The notes under the pieces: generated by a model | What the model was told of the DNA's origin: nothing | Seen by the model: the letters and a program-made list of their open reading frames with translations, nothing else | The model's database searches: none | In this document: positions 1 to 10,677 of the stretch, one piece after another | Position numbering within the stretch: position 1 is the stretch's first letter | Layout: each line of letters opens with the position of its first letter | Assembly: GCA_963788285.1 (NCBI GenBank) | Contig: CAWBGB010000004.1 | Span: 1 to 64,000 of the forward strand | DNA: 64,000 nt | DNA from: Alicyclobacillus_A sp963788285 | GTDB taxonomy: Bacteria > Bacillota > Bacilli > Alicyclobacillales > Alicyclobacillaceae | Reading direction: 5' to 3' | Program-made: the position numbers and the translations under genes

Positions 1-179
1 CGCCGTTGGCAGAACCTCACGTTTCAGTGCGATTGTGGTTTGCAAAAGTCTCGTGCAAAAGCTCATTCCTTTGCGACGACTTTTGCCACGGTTTCTCAAG
101 TTGACAGCTAGAGCGTGGGAGAGGTGCGAGTCTCCGCAGTGGAGGTGTTGTCATGCACTTGCTGGTTATTGTCGGCTTT

Positions 180-975
180 TCAGGGAAACTGAGCAGGTTG
201 GCCGTCCGGCTCCAGAATAGCGTTCAGACGCCGGCACACGGCGATCATCTCATCGGCATACCCCGGAAACCACGCACGCATCCACATGGGTCGCTCGAAA
301 AAGGCTTGCGGCGGCTGATCCGGATGGCGAATGGCGATGCGCATCACCAGACCGCTGGCGTTGATAAAGCTTACCTCGTCGAGCAAGCTCCCGGGCGCCG
401 AAAAGCCGCTCGCGATGGAACATATTGCTCCGATACTCGCCAGCGAGGCCGCGACGCCACGCAGGCAAAAGGCCCGTGTGCGGGGCCATACCGTTGGTGG
501 CAAAGCCTGTAAAGCGTCCGCATCGTCTGGCCGGAAAAGACCGTATCATCGACAACCGCCAGGGAGGGCACCGAATCGAGCGGCGGCAACTGCTGCCCTA
601 AAGGGATACCGTTAGTCGTGACGACGCTATAGCCGCCCTGGCCGTCTTCTTCGCGTGTCACGTCTACACGAGCAATCTTGGGAAACCAGCCGGTTCGCGC
701 GTGGAGTTGTTGGGCCACGCGTTCACCGGCCCGACCGATTCGATCGTCAGAGCAAAAGGAGTGTAGGTCCCATGCGCCAGTAATCGCGCTATTTGCCACT
801 CGAGCGTGAGCACCACCACATGGCTTGGGTCCCGGCGCACGAGCGCGAATAGCTCATGCGTGAGTTGCCGGGCCGGCGATGCCTCTCCCTGCCGCTGGCA
901 GATATATTCGCTGAGATCGTCGTGAATATAGAACACCTTCGGGGTCGGCGCAGCGTAGGCTTCAGCATCCGTCAT
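180..975 (-). pseudogene. phosphoribosyltransferase-like gene, frameshifted
   Basis: Three overlapping reading frames on the minus strand join into one protein. The middle piece holds the PRPP-binding loop of type I phosphoribosyltransferases (VVDDTVFSGQTM, near 590-560), preceded by hydrophobic strands typical of the fold. The N-terminal piece begins MTDAEAYAAPTPKVF at 975 and shifts frame near 750; the C-terminal piece starts after a second shift near 470. The substrate cannot be told from the motif alone, since this class ranges from base salvage to biosynthetic regulators. Two indels mean no full protein is made unless they are sequencing errors. No operon partner is visible. Confidence 0.6.
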
Positions 976-1147
976 GGTTTTCCTCTCTCTTCACAGTGGA
1001 ACATATGTCAGGTGCCATCGTTGCCCAGGATTTGTCGTTTTCCGGCCTCCTGTCCGCGTCGGTACCAAGCCTCACTTCGTATTGTGGACAAAATACGGTC
1101 CCACTCGGGACCTGACTCCGAGGAAAGCATCTGTTGGCAACGCGTTA

Positions 1148-3362
1148 TCATGAGGAATGCCGCTTGTCGCTAGCGCAATTCTTCGCGACTTGGCTGAAAA
1201 GCCGCTCGGCGTCCCAAAAGGAGCGTGCGAAGTAGTGCGCCAGCGCCTCTTCATAGAGCTGCCGGTTGTGCAGACGATCACGATCTACCTGGCTCTTTAC
1301 GCCGATCAATTCGTAAATATCCAGGCTTGCCCTTGCGTCCGGCGACAGAAACCCGGTCGCAGATGCCTCCGATTCAAAGTCTTTCCCGGCGTGCTCCGGG
1401 ATATCTTGGCTGGCTAAAATTTGGGTGCCGTAAACTTTTGTTGAGACTTTCCAGGCGGCTCGCCACGTTGACTGCGTCTCCCAGGACCGTGTAAGCGAAG
1501 CGTTCGGGTGTGCTATATTCCCGACCAGAACTTCGCCACAATGCAACCCCACTCGTGTGCGAAACCAGGTCTCCTGCCGATCCTGCCTCAGTGCAAGTTC
1601 TTGAAGAGCGACAAGCGTGGCGCGGCAAGCGAGTTCTTCATGGTTGGGAACCATCTCCGGAGCGTTGAAAAAGCTTGAGCAATCCGTCCCCAATGAATTT
1701 ATCGATAGTTCCCGAATGCTGTCGCAGGCGGCGCGATAGGATCTCGAAATATGTGCCCAAATGTTCGACGAGCGCATCAGGTGTAACTTGTTCACTATGA
1801 GACGTAAACCCCTCGATGTCGGAGAAGAAAATCGTCAGCCGGCGGATCTCGCCGCCTGAACAGCTTCTTTTCCGCTGGAGAGAAGTCACCGTCGAGATCG
1901 TCCGGCACATACTTAATAAACGAACGCAGCCCCGCTTTCATGTGATCGGCAGCATCGCGGAGTTGGTTAACCTCGTGAACGATCGAGCGGGTCATATCTT
2001 GCGGCTCTCGATCAAGTTGCCGACCTTCCCGAAATCATTGCTCAGGCCACGCAACGGCTCACTAATCCGATAGGCCATGAATGATCCGGCCAACACTGCC
2101 AAAACTAATCCGACCAGGCTAAACGCCCCGATTCGGCCAACTGCTCGGTCGATGCGGCTGAAAATGACGGATTTTGGGACCATCCCGGCTACGACACACT
2201 TTAGACCGAAGGGTGTTTCGACCCGATCGAGCGCCACCAGATATGAAGCTCGCCCGACGCCGATGGAAACAAGATTAATGGAGGTCTGATCGCGGATGTT
2301 CTTGAACCGAGGGTGAGTTCTTACCCAAGTTCCCAGCGCGGCTGTCAGATTAGCAGCATTCGGATTGTCCGAGGAGGAGATAGGCTTCCCGTTCGGTTCA
2401 AGGATAACCGAAAATCCTTCGATCTCCTTTCCTATGCTATTGAGTAGTCGCTTTAAATCCTCGAGGAAAAAATCGACCGTGAAAACTCCGGCAGGGCTGC
2501 CCGAATCAGACATTCTCCATGCCCGGCTGGCTGTGATACCTCGCTGCACGCCGTCCACAAATGTATAAGGGTCACTCCAGGCAGTATTGCGGGAGAGCGC
2601 TGCGTTCTTGAACCATTCGTGCTCACGCGGGTCGTAATTGTTCGGACGTGGACGTTGGTACGGGCGTTCCGTGCCATCCGTTGCGACGGTCACTTCGCGT
2701 GGCTGACCCTGGCCAGGAGTAGAGATATTGAGTACGACGTCATTGTTGCCCGTTCGCCAGACACCGACGAAACGCCCCGTGTTCGCGTCGCTATAACTAA
2801 TCCAAGCGAGGGTCTTATTGACGCGTAGGCGTTCAGCGAGATCCAATCCAAGAGCTTGCGCATCCTTCAGGCTCAACATGCCGCGACGTGCTCGCAAAGA
2901 AAGTTCGTCAAGCAAGCGGTTAGCCGGATCGTTGAGGAAATTGCTAACTTCCTGTGCTGCAGCGGCATTAGCAAGTGCAAATTCCTGTTCTATTAGATGC
3001 TCGATCGCACGATAACCGCTCGAGTAACCAAGCCAGCCGATAAACCCAGCCGTGATTGCTAAGAGGACGGCGAGCATGAGAGAGAATTGTGCGCAAACGC
3101 ATATGGGGAATCCTATTTGCCTGCTGGTGCCGAGTGAAGAAGCCCTTTTAGCTTGGCCGCAGTATGGGGAGAAGCACGGCGTAGGCGCGTTTGACATATG
3201 GGAATTGGCTTGCCAGTGGGGCCCGGTCAAGATCCAGCGGTTTCTACTTGCAGCACTGATCTCCACTCTCGGCATTCTCGCTCTAGTCGTGATGACGGTT
3301 CGGCAATAGCTCCATCCAACAGTGGGTGGAACACTGTCGATTTTGAGGCGACTGATTCCCAA
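1148..3362 (-). pseudogene. dCache-HAMP class III adenylate/guanylate cyclase, several frameshifts
   Basis: The N-terminal frame (from 3362; the true start is probably near the first membrane helix around 3100) has a membrane helix, a periplasmic dCache-like sensor region, a second helix (FSLVGLVLAVLAG) and the start of a HAMP segment. Further pieces in other frames carry the cyclase catalytic domain: FSDIEGFTSHSE with the metal-binding Asp, GTIDKFIGDG, RVGLHCGEVLVGNI and YTVLGDAVNVASRLE. An intact protein would sense an extracellular ligand and make cAMP or cGMP. At least four indels (near 1995, 1870, 1680 and 1500) break it. The family is common in soil proteobacteria. A second cyclase remnant lies at 13.2-13.5 kb. 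Confidence 0.8.
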
Positions 3363-4149
3363 AACAGTCCAGGTCCAGGTAACACCTCAGCAACTTGGGT
3401 GCCAGCCATGGACTTCTACGTGGGCAGTGCACAACCGTGGGTATTTATGGATCCCGCCTTGCCGAAGTTTCCGAAAATGCCGCCTATGGAACAGAATCGA
3501 TAGACCAGTGAGAGAAGGCACCGGAGCGCGTCCAACTCCAACGCAAATTCATTCGCCCGAGGTTGATTCAGCGTCCCAGCGGCGAAGCTGCGAAGTACAC
3601 GTGCACCGCCCCTGCTCTGCTCAGGGCTTCCCATCTTCTGCCAATGATTGCGTCGCTGCCAGCGCGATTTCACGCCATGGGCGCGGTATGAATTCTCTTC
3701 GCGAGTCGGGAAGAGCAAGCGCAGGCTCTGGAACACAAAATTTGTCAGTAGCGCCTTTTATAGACGATGGAGTTTTGTTGCTGTCTATGAAGAGGTAGGG
3801 AGCGTCAGATTTTTCGGAAAACTTCAATATGGATCGACGACGTGTCGGCCGCGCAACCGACTCGTGCACACACGTTCCAGGGTCTCTATCTCTGAGGTCC
3901 CGTAGCGTTTATCCTTCTGTCCGATCCCTCTAGGTCGCTTCGGTGCCATCCTTTGGCTTCTCGGTCGCGCGGCTTTGGCGTTTGGCCCGCTTTTCTGCTG
4001 CCTTCAACTTGCGCGACATCTCACGCTGTTGGGCGTTAACCCGCTGGAATCAAGCTGCGTTCTGATCATTGCCCCGCGAAAAGAGCAGGACAGAGCGATC
4101 CGACATCGATGAGGAGTTGTCATTCGCGATTGACGCCGCTCGAAGGCGT
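3363..4149. other. gap with no confident gene
   Basis: No recognisable gene. A short minus-strand reading frame at 4022-3934 gives a lysine- and arginine-rich peptide (MSRKLKAAEKRAKRQSR then an acidic tail) and stays open upstream, so it may be the C-terminus of a decayed gene. Nothing else stands out. Confidence 0.4.
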
Positions 4150-4912
4150 CTAGCGTTTGCGGACCTTCCATACTTCTTCGCTTGGCCATTGCCGTGCCCA
4201 CTCAAGTGTGACGAACGGATACGTCGTCTTCGCCTCTGCTCCCGGATGAATCTCGACCAGGTCCTCGATCTCGAATCCGGACCGTCGCAGCAATCCGATC
4301 CAATCGCCGTGGGAGAGATGAAACTCAACACTGTCGTCGGTGGGCCACTCAATGCGATACATGCCAAATGACGGACGCAGCAGTCGAGCGCCCGCCGGGC
4401 GGTCGTTTTCGGCCGGTACAGAGCGTGAGCAGGAAAGCATTAACAAGGAAGTGCAGTCTCCCGCCCGGCCGTAGCAGCCGCGACGCCTCGGGCACCCACT
4501 TCTGCGGATCGGCCCAAAGACAAGCGCCATATTCCGAAATAGCGAAATCGAAGCTCGCATCTGGGTACGGGACAGATTCCGCGTTGCCGTGGATGACCGG
4601 GAAGTCGAGACCATGCTCGCGCTGGAGACGACTCGCCGTCGCGAGTTGTTGCTCGGAATTGTCGATCGCGACCACGCGCGCGCCGCGACGAGCGAGCCAT
4701 GATGATACATAGGCAGTGCCGCACCCCAGCTCAATTACGTCCATGCCCGCGAGGTTGTCCGGAAACATACAAACTTCTCCCTCTGGCACACTCCAAATTC
4801 CCCAACTCGGCTCGTGGCACGTCCACCCATGTTCCCCGGCGGCGACGTACTTCGCGGCCAGTTGGTCCCAGTGCGCGCGGTTACGTCGCACGTGTTCAGG
4901 AAGCTCCGCCAT
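4150..4912 (-). pseudogene. class I SAM-dependent methyltransferase, one frameshift
   Basis: The first frame (from 4912) carries the SAM-binding glycine motif VIELGCGTAYVSSWLARRG, the acidic end of beta-2 (VVAIDNS), NAESVPYPDASFDFAISEYG and the post-motif LRPGGRLHFLVNAFL. A single-base shift near 4430 moves to a second frame that continues with a normal C-terminus (PSFGMYRIEWPTDDSVEFHLSHGDW to KVRKR). Joined, this is a full-length enzyme of about 250 residues of the UbiE/Methyltransf_11 type. Its substrate is unknown. Because a single indel is all that breaks it, a sequencing error is quite possible. Confidence 0.75.
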
Positions 4913-5554
4913 AGTTAAAAAAGCTTTCTATACCCTGCCAATCTGGCGCAGCGCAAAATAGGCGAGGGCCAGAATGGCTTTGGGTATACGGTGAAGCACT
5001 TTAACTTTTTCGCTATTTAATGCAAAAGACCCCCAACCCTGCGCTTTATCCCGCATAACCAGCGGCTATGCGGAGCAACAGTATCTGACCTTATACTTTA
5101 ATTAGTCCACAACTCGATGCTTCGGCGCCCAAGCTGATCGCGCGCATATCCTCGAAACAGAAATTTGGTCCTACCGCTCCGCCGAACACTGGAGAAGCGC
5201 AAGGATCAAAGCTGAAAGCGAATCCAATTACCGCGCCGCCGCCGCTGACGGCCGGCGGCGGAAAAAAGGGTAGGGCAGATTCGACGGAACTCTCTCGATC
5301 TCAGGATTCCACGTAGTCTGATGCCAAACCATGGCGTTAAGCATGATGACCCAACATACAAGGGAAGGGTGCTTCGGTTCGCCCGAGGCTTCACGCCTCT
5401 GCCGAGATTTAGCTCGCTGCACGGAACGGTTATGATTTGCAGGTCGTACTTCCAGGTGGAAATCGAACTACAAGTTCAACCTCATATAAAACGACTGACG
5501 GCTGCGCTCCAGGCTTCGCGGCCGGCAAAATTATCAGCCGCTTGAGACGCACCG
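4913..5554. other. gap with no confident gene
   Basis: No gene recognised on either strand. A GC palindromic stretch (gccgccgctgacggccggcggc, shown here only by position 5235-5260) could form a hairpin. Confidence 0.35.
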
Positions 5555-5779
5555 ATGAGCATTTCGAAAAAGTATCCCACTCGTTCCGCCGAAATCCGCG
5601 CCCGTGTCGGCCATCCCATAATCGACTCGGACGGTCACGTGGTGGAATTCGAACCGGCCCTGATGGATTACATCCGGGATACCGGTGGCAGCAAGGTGCT
5701 GGAACGATACAAGACGGCGTGGGATACGGCCTTTTACTTCCGTTGGAACCATATCACGCCGGATACGAGGAATTCCTAA
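5555..5779 (+). pseudogene. amidohydrolase family protein, N-terminal fragment cut by a repeat element
   Basis: The first 70 residues match the start of amidohydrolase-2 type metal-dependent hydrolases: HPIIDSDGHVVEFEPALMDYI is the beta-1 region, where the usual DxHxH metal motif is represented by DSDGH. Coding sense stops at about 5764, where the sequence joins repeat copy a; the last codons (DTRNS and stop) come from the repeat. Normal members have about 350-400 residues, so the fragment cannot be functional. The cut looks like insertion of the element followed by loss of the downstream half. Confidence 0.65.
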
Positions 5780-5878
5780 GCCGGCGCCCATGACAGAGCC
5801 AGCGCGGCAATCAAAAATCCACCTTAACGATGACGGGTCTCGGAAGTTCAAATCCAGCTCGCTCCGCCAGCCAGGCCT
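5764..5878 (+). repeat. tRNA-3'-end-like repeat, copy a (half copy)
   Basis: This shares about 100 bases with copies c and f. It ends in the block gacgggtctcggaagttcaa followed by atccagctcgctccgcca, which resembles a T-arm and acceptor 3' end closed by a CCA-like tail. It truncates the amidohydrolase fragment on its left. Confidence 0.75.
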
Positions 5879-6000
5879 GTTTTTGCGGCAGCTCTCACGA
5901 GACCCGCCGGAAACGGGGCTTGCAAATCAACCTGCAGATGAAGGCGCTTCACAGATGGTCCTCCCGCGCTACACTTGATAATCCGGTTCCCTTGAACCCC

Positions 6001-7485
6001 TTACTCGGAAAGTGTCGCGGGTCGCGTCCGATCTGAAATCCGCGCGCCAGGAAAACGCAGGCGCATCGCTTGAGTCCGATAAGCAAAGATGTTTCGCAGG
6101 GCGGGTGCTACAAAAAGCGCGTTAGCGACCACGCCGAAAGGTCCCAGCGGAGGACAATAGTAGACTCGATCTTCCATCCGGGTGCGATCACCGTCGGCGT
6201 CGAAGTGATGCTCGTGCCACCAGCAGCTATACGGCCCCGATTCCTGCGAGTCAGCGAAAAGACGCGGCGGTTCCCACGTTTCGATGTAGGTGCGCCATTC
6301 AAGCGGCATCGGGCCCAGCCGTACTTGATAATGAATCCGCACGCCGCGTCTCATCTGAGCGGGCATCGCGCCCAGCATTCGAAATTGCATCGAGGTCGGC
6401 GTCATCACACCGAGATTCTGCGGCTCGGAAAAGAAGCGGAAGATTTCCTCGATCGGCGCATCGACCTTGGTCTTCTGCGTCAACACGAAACGCGCCTGGT
6501 GATCGGCCAGGTAATTTGAATTGCTCGGCGCGGATGGTCGCGGCGTAGCCTCGTCGATGCGCTGAATCAGCGGATGGTTGTCTTTCAGAATGTCCCCGAG
6601 CGCTGCTTCGATCGTCGGAAAGTGCCATGAGAAGCCCGCTCGCTCGAGGCGTTCCGGACGGACCCGCTGGCCGGTCAACAACATCGCCGCTGCCTCACCG
6701 AGCGCCAGCTTCAAGGCCAATGCCGGAGCGGTCATGAAGGTCGGCCGATGCAGCAGCTTGCCGATCACTTTTGCGAGTTCGCGATTCGTTACCGGATTCG
6801 GTGCCGATGCGATCATCGGCCCGCTGAAGCGCTCATCTTCCAGCGCCGTGGCAAGGACCTCGACCATATCATGAAGGTGAATCCAGGGAACGAACTGGCA
6901 GCCCGATCCCATTGGTCCGCCAAGGCCCAGCTTGAATGGTGCCAGCATCCTGGCGAGCGCACCGCCATCGGCACCCAGCACAATTCCGATGCGGGGGATG
7001 AAGACCCTGACGCCCGAACCGCGCGCATCGACGGCCGCCGCTTCCCAATTGCGGCACAAGGTCGCGAGGAAATCGTCGCCAGCAGCGGCATCGTCTTCGA
7101 CGAACTGATCGCCGCGATCGCCGTAATAGCCAACCGCACTGGCGGAGATGAGCACGGCAGGGTGCTTTGACGATGCAGCTATGGCTTGCGTAATTTCGCG
7201 AGTCAGATTCACGCGGCTCTCGACCAGGGCGCGTTTGCGTGCGGGCGTCCACCGTCCGCCGAAGACCGGCTCACCGGCCAGATTAACTACGGCATCAGCT
7301 CCTTCGATTTCGCTGCGAATGTTGGAGCCTCCGCGCGTGGAGGCCAGGGCGATATCTGGACCAATCAACGCGCGCGCTCTGGTTTCATCCCGTACCCACG
7401 CTGTCACCTGATGCCCCGCGCCGACCAATCGCAAACTCAGCGCCCGACCGATAAAACCGGTTGCGCCGGTAAGCAAAACTCGCAT
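6001..7485 (-). CDS. TIGR01777-family SDR epimerase fused to a C-terminal SRPBCC domain
   Basis: Residues 1 to about 300 are an NAD(P)-binding short-chain dehydrogenase of the TIGR01777 (YfcH/SulA-like) group. They include the glycine-rich motif LLTGATGFIGRALSLRL at the N-terminus, NLAGEPVFGGRW, SASAVGYYG around the catalytic Tyr, and the DUF1731-like end (RPERLERAGFSWHFPT). Residues of about 330-490 form an SRPBCC (START/Bet v1-like) domain with FVLTQKTKVDAPIEEIFRFF and a WWHEHHFDADGDRTRMEDRVYY strand pattern, so one polypeptide could both bind and reduce a hydrophobic ligand. The start at 7485 has GGGAG nine bases upstream. It is intact, unlike most neighbours, and apparently monocistronic. 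The precise substrate is unknown. Confidence 0.9.
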   Translation of the reverse strand: MRVLLTGATGFIGRALSLRLVGAGHQVTAWVRDETRARALIGPDIALASTRGGSNIRSEIEGADAVVNLAGEPVFGGRWTPARKRALVESRVNLTREITQAIAASSKHPAVLISASAVGYYGDRGDQFVEDDAAAGDDFLATLCRNWEAAAVDARGSGVRVFIPRIGIVLGADGGALARMLAPFKLGLGGPMGSGCQFVPWIHLHDMVEVLATALEDERFSGPMIASAPNPVTNRELAKVIGKLLHRPTFMTAPALALKLALGEAAAMLLTGQRVRPERLERAGFSWHFPTIEAALGDILKDNHPLIQRIDEATPRPSAPSNSNYLADHQARFVLTQKTKVDAPIEEIFRFFSEPQNLGVMTPTSMQFRMLGAMPAQMRRGVRIHYQVRLGPMPLEWRTYIETWEPPRLFADSQESGPYSCWWHEHHFDADGDRTRMEDRVYYCPPLGPFGVVANALFVAPALRNIFAYRTQAMRLRFPGARISDRTRPATLSE

Positions 7486-7943
7486 GGTTCATTCTCCCGC
7501 GGCGGTCTAACTTCAAGATATGTCCTAATCTTTCGGGTGCCGAAAATCCGATTGGACAGAGCGAAAGTTATTTCATCAGGCGACTCGCGCCATCGAGTCC
7601 TTTTACGAAAAAAATGGCGGCGCGCCAAACAGGGCTTCGGCGCGCCAAACAGGGCTCCGCGCCGTACAACGGGCCATTCAGCGCGGTCCACGCTTCTACA
7701 AGTGGTTGCGCGGCATCAGTTCTTTCGATGAGGCGCCCGGTAAACCTTGTCTTTCGACAGTTCCGTAACGATGGTTAGGAAAGAATCGAGGGAATTCGCG
7801 GATTTGTTGATGATCATTTGCCTGTCCGTTGGTCTAAGCGTTGTGGATGAAAGTGATAAGCCGGCCTGTGGGCGGTCGCCCTCACAATCCGTTGTAAAGT
7901 GATGGTCGAGAGAATGCTTCCGCCTTTGTTGAGGCGCGCGGTG
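7486..7943. other. gap between the SDR gene and the IS element
   Basis: This contains the leader of the SDR gene and otherwise no gene I can support. A short duplicated string (gcgccaaacagggct, twice at 7621-7652) is present. Confidence 0.35.
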
Positions 7944-7953
7944 TTGGGTTCAG
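7944..7953. repeat. target-site duplication, left copy
   Basis: The ten bases ttgggttcag directly flank the left end of the IS256-family element and recur at 9395-9404 directly after its right end. IS256 elements usually make 8-9 bp duplications, so one or two of the ten may match by chance. Confidence 0.8.
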
Positions 7954-9394
7954 GAGTTATTACCGAAAGTTGTGGATCTGATGCGTGCATGAAAAAGGCG
8001 GCGTACCCTTCTGCGTGAGCAACGCAACCGCCCGGTAGCAGCCGGGTTGGAAGGGAGACGCCACCAGATGCTGAAAATAGTCGAGAACCGGGATGAATGG
8101 AAAGCGGGCGAGGAGCTCTTGCTATTGGACGAGATCGCGCGCGAGGGTGCACGGCGGATGTTGATCGAGGCACTCAAGGCCGAAGTCGATGATTACGTCG
8201 AGCGCCATCGCGGCGAGCGTGACGAGCAGGGGCATGCCTTGGTAGTACGCAACGGCCGCGCCCCAACGCGCAAGGTGACGCTGGGAGCGGGAACAGTGGA
8301 GCTTCGTGCGCCGCGCGTCAATGACCGCCGGCGTGACAAGGATAGTCATCGCCAGCGCTTTACCAGCCACATCCTGCCGCCTTATATGCGCCGTTCGCCG
8401 AAGGTCGCCGAGGTGCTGCCGATCTTGTACCTGCGCGGGCTCTCGACCGGCGATTTCCGCCCTGCCCTCGAAGCGCTCCTGGGTGAAGATGCCGCCGGCT
8501 TGTCCCCAACCACCATCACACGGCTGACGGCTGGGTGGGAGAAAGAATATATCGACTTTCGCCGCCGGGACCTGAGCGGGCGCGAGTACGTCTACGTCTG
8601 GGTCGACGGCGTCCATTTCAACATCCGTCTGGATGATGATCGGCTCTGCACCCTGGTGATGATCGGTGTGCGTCCCGATGGGCAGAAGGAATTGCTGGCG
8701 GTCGAGGACGGATACCGCGAGAGCGCCGAAAGCTGGAAGACGGTGCTGCGCGAGCTCAAGCGGCGCGGCATGGTCGCACCCGTGCTGGCCGTAGGTGATG
8801 GTGCGCTCGGCTTCTGGGCGGCCGCCCGCGAGGTCTGGCCGGAGACTCGCGAGCAGGGCTGCTGGTGTCACAAGCTTTCCAACGTGCTCGACAAGTTGCC
8901 CCAGCGTTTACATTCCCGCGCCAAGCGCACGCTGCACGAGATGATGTACGCGGCGCGGCGGTCAGATTGCGAGGGCGCCAGGGTGCGTTTTGCGGCTGAG
9001 TATCAAGCCAAGTATCCCAAGGCGCTGGAGTCACTCACAGCAAATTGGGAGCGCCTGGTAAGCTTCTTCGAGTTTCCAGCGGAGCACTGGAAGCACCTGC
9101 GTACTACTAACGTTATCGAATCGGCATTTGCCACTGTGCGCCTGCGCGAGCGGGTGACCAAGGGCGCCGGCTCGAGAACTAAAGGGCTGCTCATGGCATT
9201 CAAACTGCTCGACATGGCCCAGCAGCGCTGGCGCCGCCTAGATGGCGCTATTTTACTGCCACTGGTCCGTGCCGGCGTGAAGTTTGTCGATGGAGTTCAG
9301 AAACCAGCACGAACTAGTACTCAAACAAACGAGGCCGCGCCACGGGAAGCCGCCTGATCATGCGGACGCGATCCACAACATTTGACAATTACTC
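7954..9394 (+). mobile_element. complete IS256-family insertion sequence
   Basis: The element is 1,441 bases long. Its imperfect terminal inverted repeats, 7954-7978 and 9370-9394, match at about 19 of 25 positions and share the inner block gttgtggatc. The flanks carry a ten-base direct repeat (7944-7953 and 9395-9404). One intact transposase gene fills the interior. Intact ends, intact target duplication and an open transposase frame point to a recent insertion. It landed next to a member of the tRNA-end-like repeat family (copy b). Confidence 0.88.
8068..9357 (+). CDS. IS256-family transposase
   Basis: This is a DDE transposase of the mutator-like IS256 family and catalyses copy-out/paste-in transposition of its own IS. 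Visible family marks are FTSHILPPYMRRSPKVAEVLP and LYLRGLSTGDFRPALEALLG in the N-terminal half, the first catalytic Asp in YVWVDGVHFNIR, the second in VLAVGDGALGFW, and the C-terminal HLRTTNVIES with the catalytic Glu. The length of about 429 residues is normal. I chose the ATG at 8068 because GGGAG lies nine bases upstream; an upstream TTG in frame at 8047 is less likely. No frameshift is present. Confidence 0.95.
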   Translation: MLKIVENRDEWKAGEELLLLDEIAREGARRMLIEALKAEVDDYVERHRGERDEQGHALVVRNGRAPTRKVTLGAGTVELRAPRVNDRRRDKDSHRQRFTSHILPPYMRRSPKVAEVLPILYLRGLSTGDFRPALEALLGEDAAGLSPTTITRLTAGWEKEYIDFRRRDLSGREYVYVWVDGVHFNIRLDDDRLCTLVMIGVRPDGQKELLAVEDGYRESAESWKTVLRELKRRGMVAPVLAVGDGALGFWAAAREVWPETREQGCWCHKLSNVLDKLPQRLHSRAKRTLHEMMYAARRSDCEGARVRFAAEYQAKYPKALESLTANWERLVSFFEFPAEHWKHLRTTNVIESAFATVRLRERVTKGAGSRTKGLLMAFKLLDMAQQRWRRLDGAILLPLVRAGVKFVDGVQKPARTSTQTNEAAPREAA

Positions 9395-9404
9395 TTGGGT
9401 TCAG
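9395..9404. repeat. target-site duplication, right copy
   Basis: This is the right-hand copy of ttgggttcag; see the left copy at 7944-7953. Confidence 0.8.
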
Positions 9405-9480
9405 CGTTTTTTAGCCGTGCCAGATAGGTCCGGTTGAGCGAACAACACCCCCTTTATGGTTTGCTCAAACTCCACCTCAC

Positions 9481-9652
9481 CATCGAAGGCATGCCGACGT
9501 GACGGATTACGGGTCCGCTATCAAAAAAACGGTGAGTTCATTGCCGTTATGGCCTATACCGAGCTTGGCCAAGAGGGCGGGAGGGATTGAGACCACGATC
9601 CACGACGACTGAATCGAGGGGTCTCGAGGGTTCAAATCCAGCCGCTCCAGCA
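9481..9652 (+). repeat. tRNA-3'-end-like repeat, copy b (diverged)
   Basis: This shares with copies c and f the internal string catcgaaggcatgccgacgt, the phrase attgagaccacgat and the terminal block gaggggtctcgagggttcaa followed by atccagccgctcc. The left half is diverged. Just to its left, 9431-9470 also matches 21261-21298 (gttgagcgaaca and a ttatgg...tgctc block). Confidence 0.6.
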
Positions 9653-9787
9653 ACGAGTCAAATGCGAACCGGCTCTGTGACTAGATCGGCGCGTCGGCCG
9701 CTGAGTGACGGCGGAGGATCTTCACCTCTCCGAGACTTCCAGGGTGCTCGAACTGGGTCCGGGTCCCGGTTTTTTCAGCCGGCGAAC

Positions 9788-9931
9788 AGCTCATCAGCAG
9801 AAGCGGTACAGTGTTTTCGCAACGCGATCGAAGTCGCTCGCGGCCAGGGCGCAAGGTCGTGGGAATTGCGCGCGACGATGAGCCTAGCGCGGCTGCTCGC
9901 AACCCAGGGCCACCCGCCGCCTGTAGAGGTC
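9788..9931 (+). pseudogene. C-terminal TPR fragment of an AAA-type regulator/adenylate cyclase
   Basis: The peptide AEAVQCFRNAIEVARGQGAR followed by SWELRATMSLARLLATQG is the very conserved last TPR pair of large AAA/TPR proteins that often carry an N-terminal class III cyclase domain. Only about 48 residues remain. Sequence on both sides does not continue the gene, so it is a stranded fragment in a run of similar fragments. Confidence 0.6.
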
Positions 9932-10226
9932 CCCTTCCAGAAGATGCTTTCCGCCGCCAAGGATCTCAGCAAAAGCTACTCTTGCATGAGAGCAAATTAC
10001 GCGACGAAGGTCGCGACGCATCACGCCAAAAACAGCTATATAAGGCCGACGGACGGCTGCCGAAGACTGAGACCGTATACCCATTGGTGCCTGTGAGAGC
10101 CCGTTTGAGAGCATGGTCCGTGGGGTGAAGCGACAGCATCATTGGTGACACGCGTTGGGCGTGATCCCGTTTAGAAGAGTGAATCTCCTTTGCACCCTGT
10201 CTTCGGCGCCATCCGTCGAATCCACT

Positions 10227-10619
10227 ATGGAAGAGGCGGCCATGGAGCGCAAGCAAGCAGGTGAGCTAAAGCGGCGTGAGCATCAGAACAAGCCGCGGCG
10301 GCTGAAGCCGTCGTTACTCGAGCGCATCCAGCCTGACGCCGCCGGCGTCGACTGCGGCGAGAGAAGTCACTTCGTGGCGGTCCCACCCGACCGCGACCCC
10401 GAACCGGTACGCGAGTTCCGCACGTTCACCGCCGAGCTTTGTCGCTTGGCCGACTGGCTTGCCCAATGCCGAATTAAGACCGTGGCAATGGAATCGACCG
10501 GAGTCTACTGGATTCCGCTCTATGAAATCCTCGAAGAGCACGGCTTCGAGGTAGTGCTGGTTAACGCTCGAGACATGAATCGGCGGATCGCGCCAAATGG
10601 CAAAAGCCCGACGAGGTAG
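10227..10619 (+). pseudogene. IS110-family transposase, N-terminal fragment
   Basis: This matches the N-terminal DEDD (RuvC-like) domain of IS110 transposases: PDAAGVDCGERSHFVAVPPD, FRTFTAELCRLADWLAQCRI, TVAMESTGVYWIPLYEILEE and VVLVNARDMN. The conserved region that should follow (GRKSDVxDxQW) is missing, and the frame closes at 10619. The C-terminal Tnp20/serine domain is absent. A GAGG-containing leader allows a start at 10227 or 10242. The element is inactive. Confidence 0.85.
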
Positions 10620-10657
10620 TGCAGGCGCTCGACCTGAAACCCGGCCAGACGGTGATC
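10592..10657 (+). pseudogene. methyltransferase N-terminal fragment (about 22 residues)
   Basis: One frame reads AKWQKPDEVVQALDLKPGQT, which is the conserved lead-in to motif I of many soil-bacterial class I methyltransferases. The expected glycine-rich SAM loop does not follow. The fragment overlaps the end of the IS110 remnant and lies just upstream of the antitoxin gene. Confidence 0.5.
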
Positions 10658-10677
10658 GCGCTTTCTGTAGGATCGCT

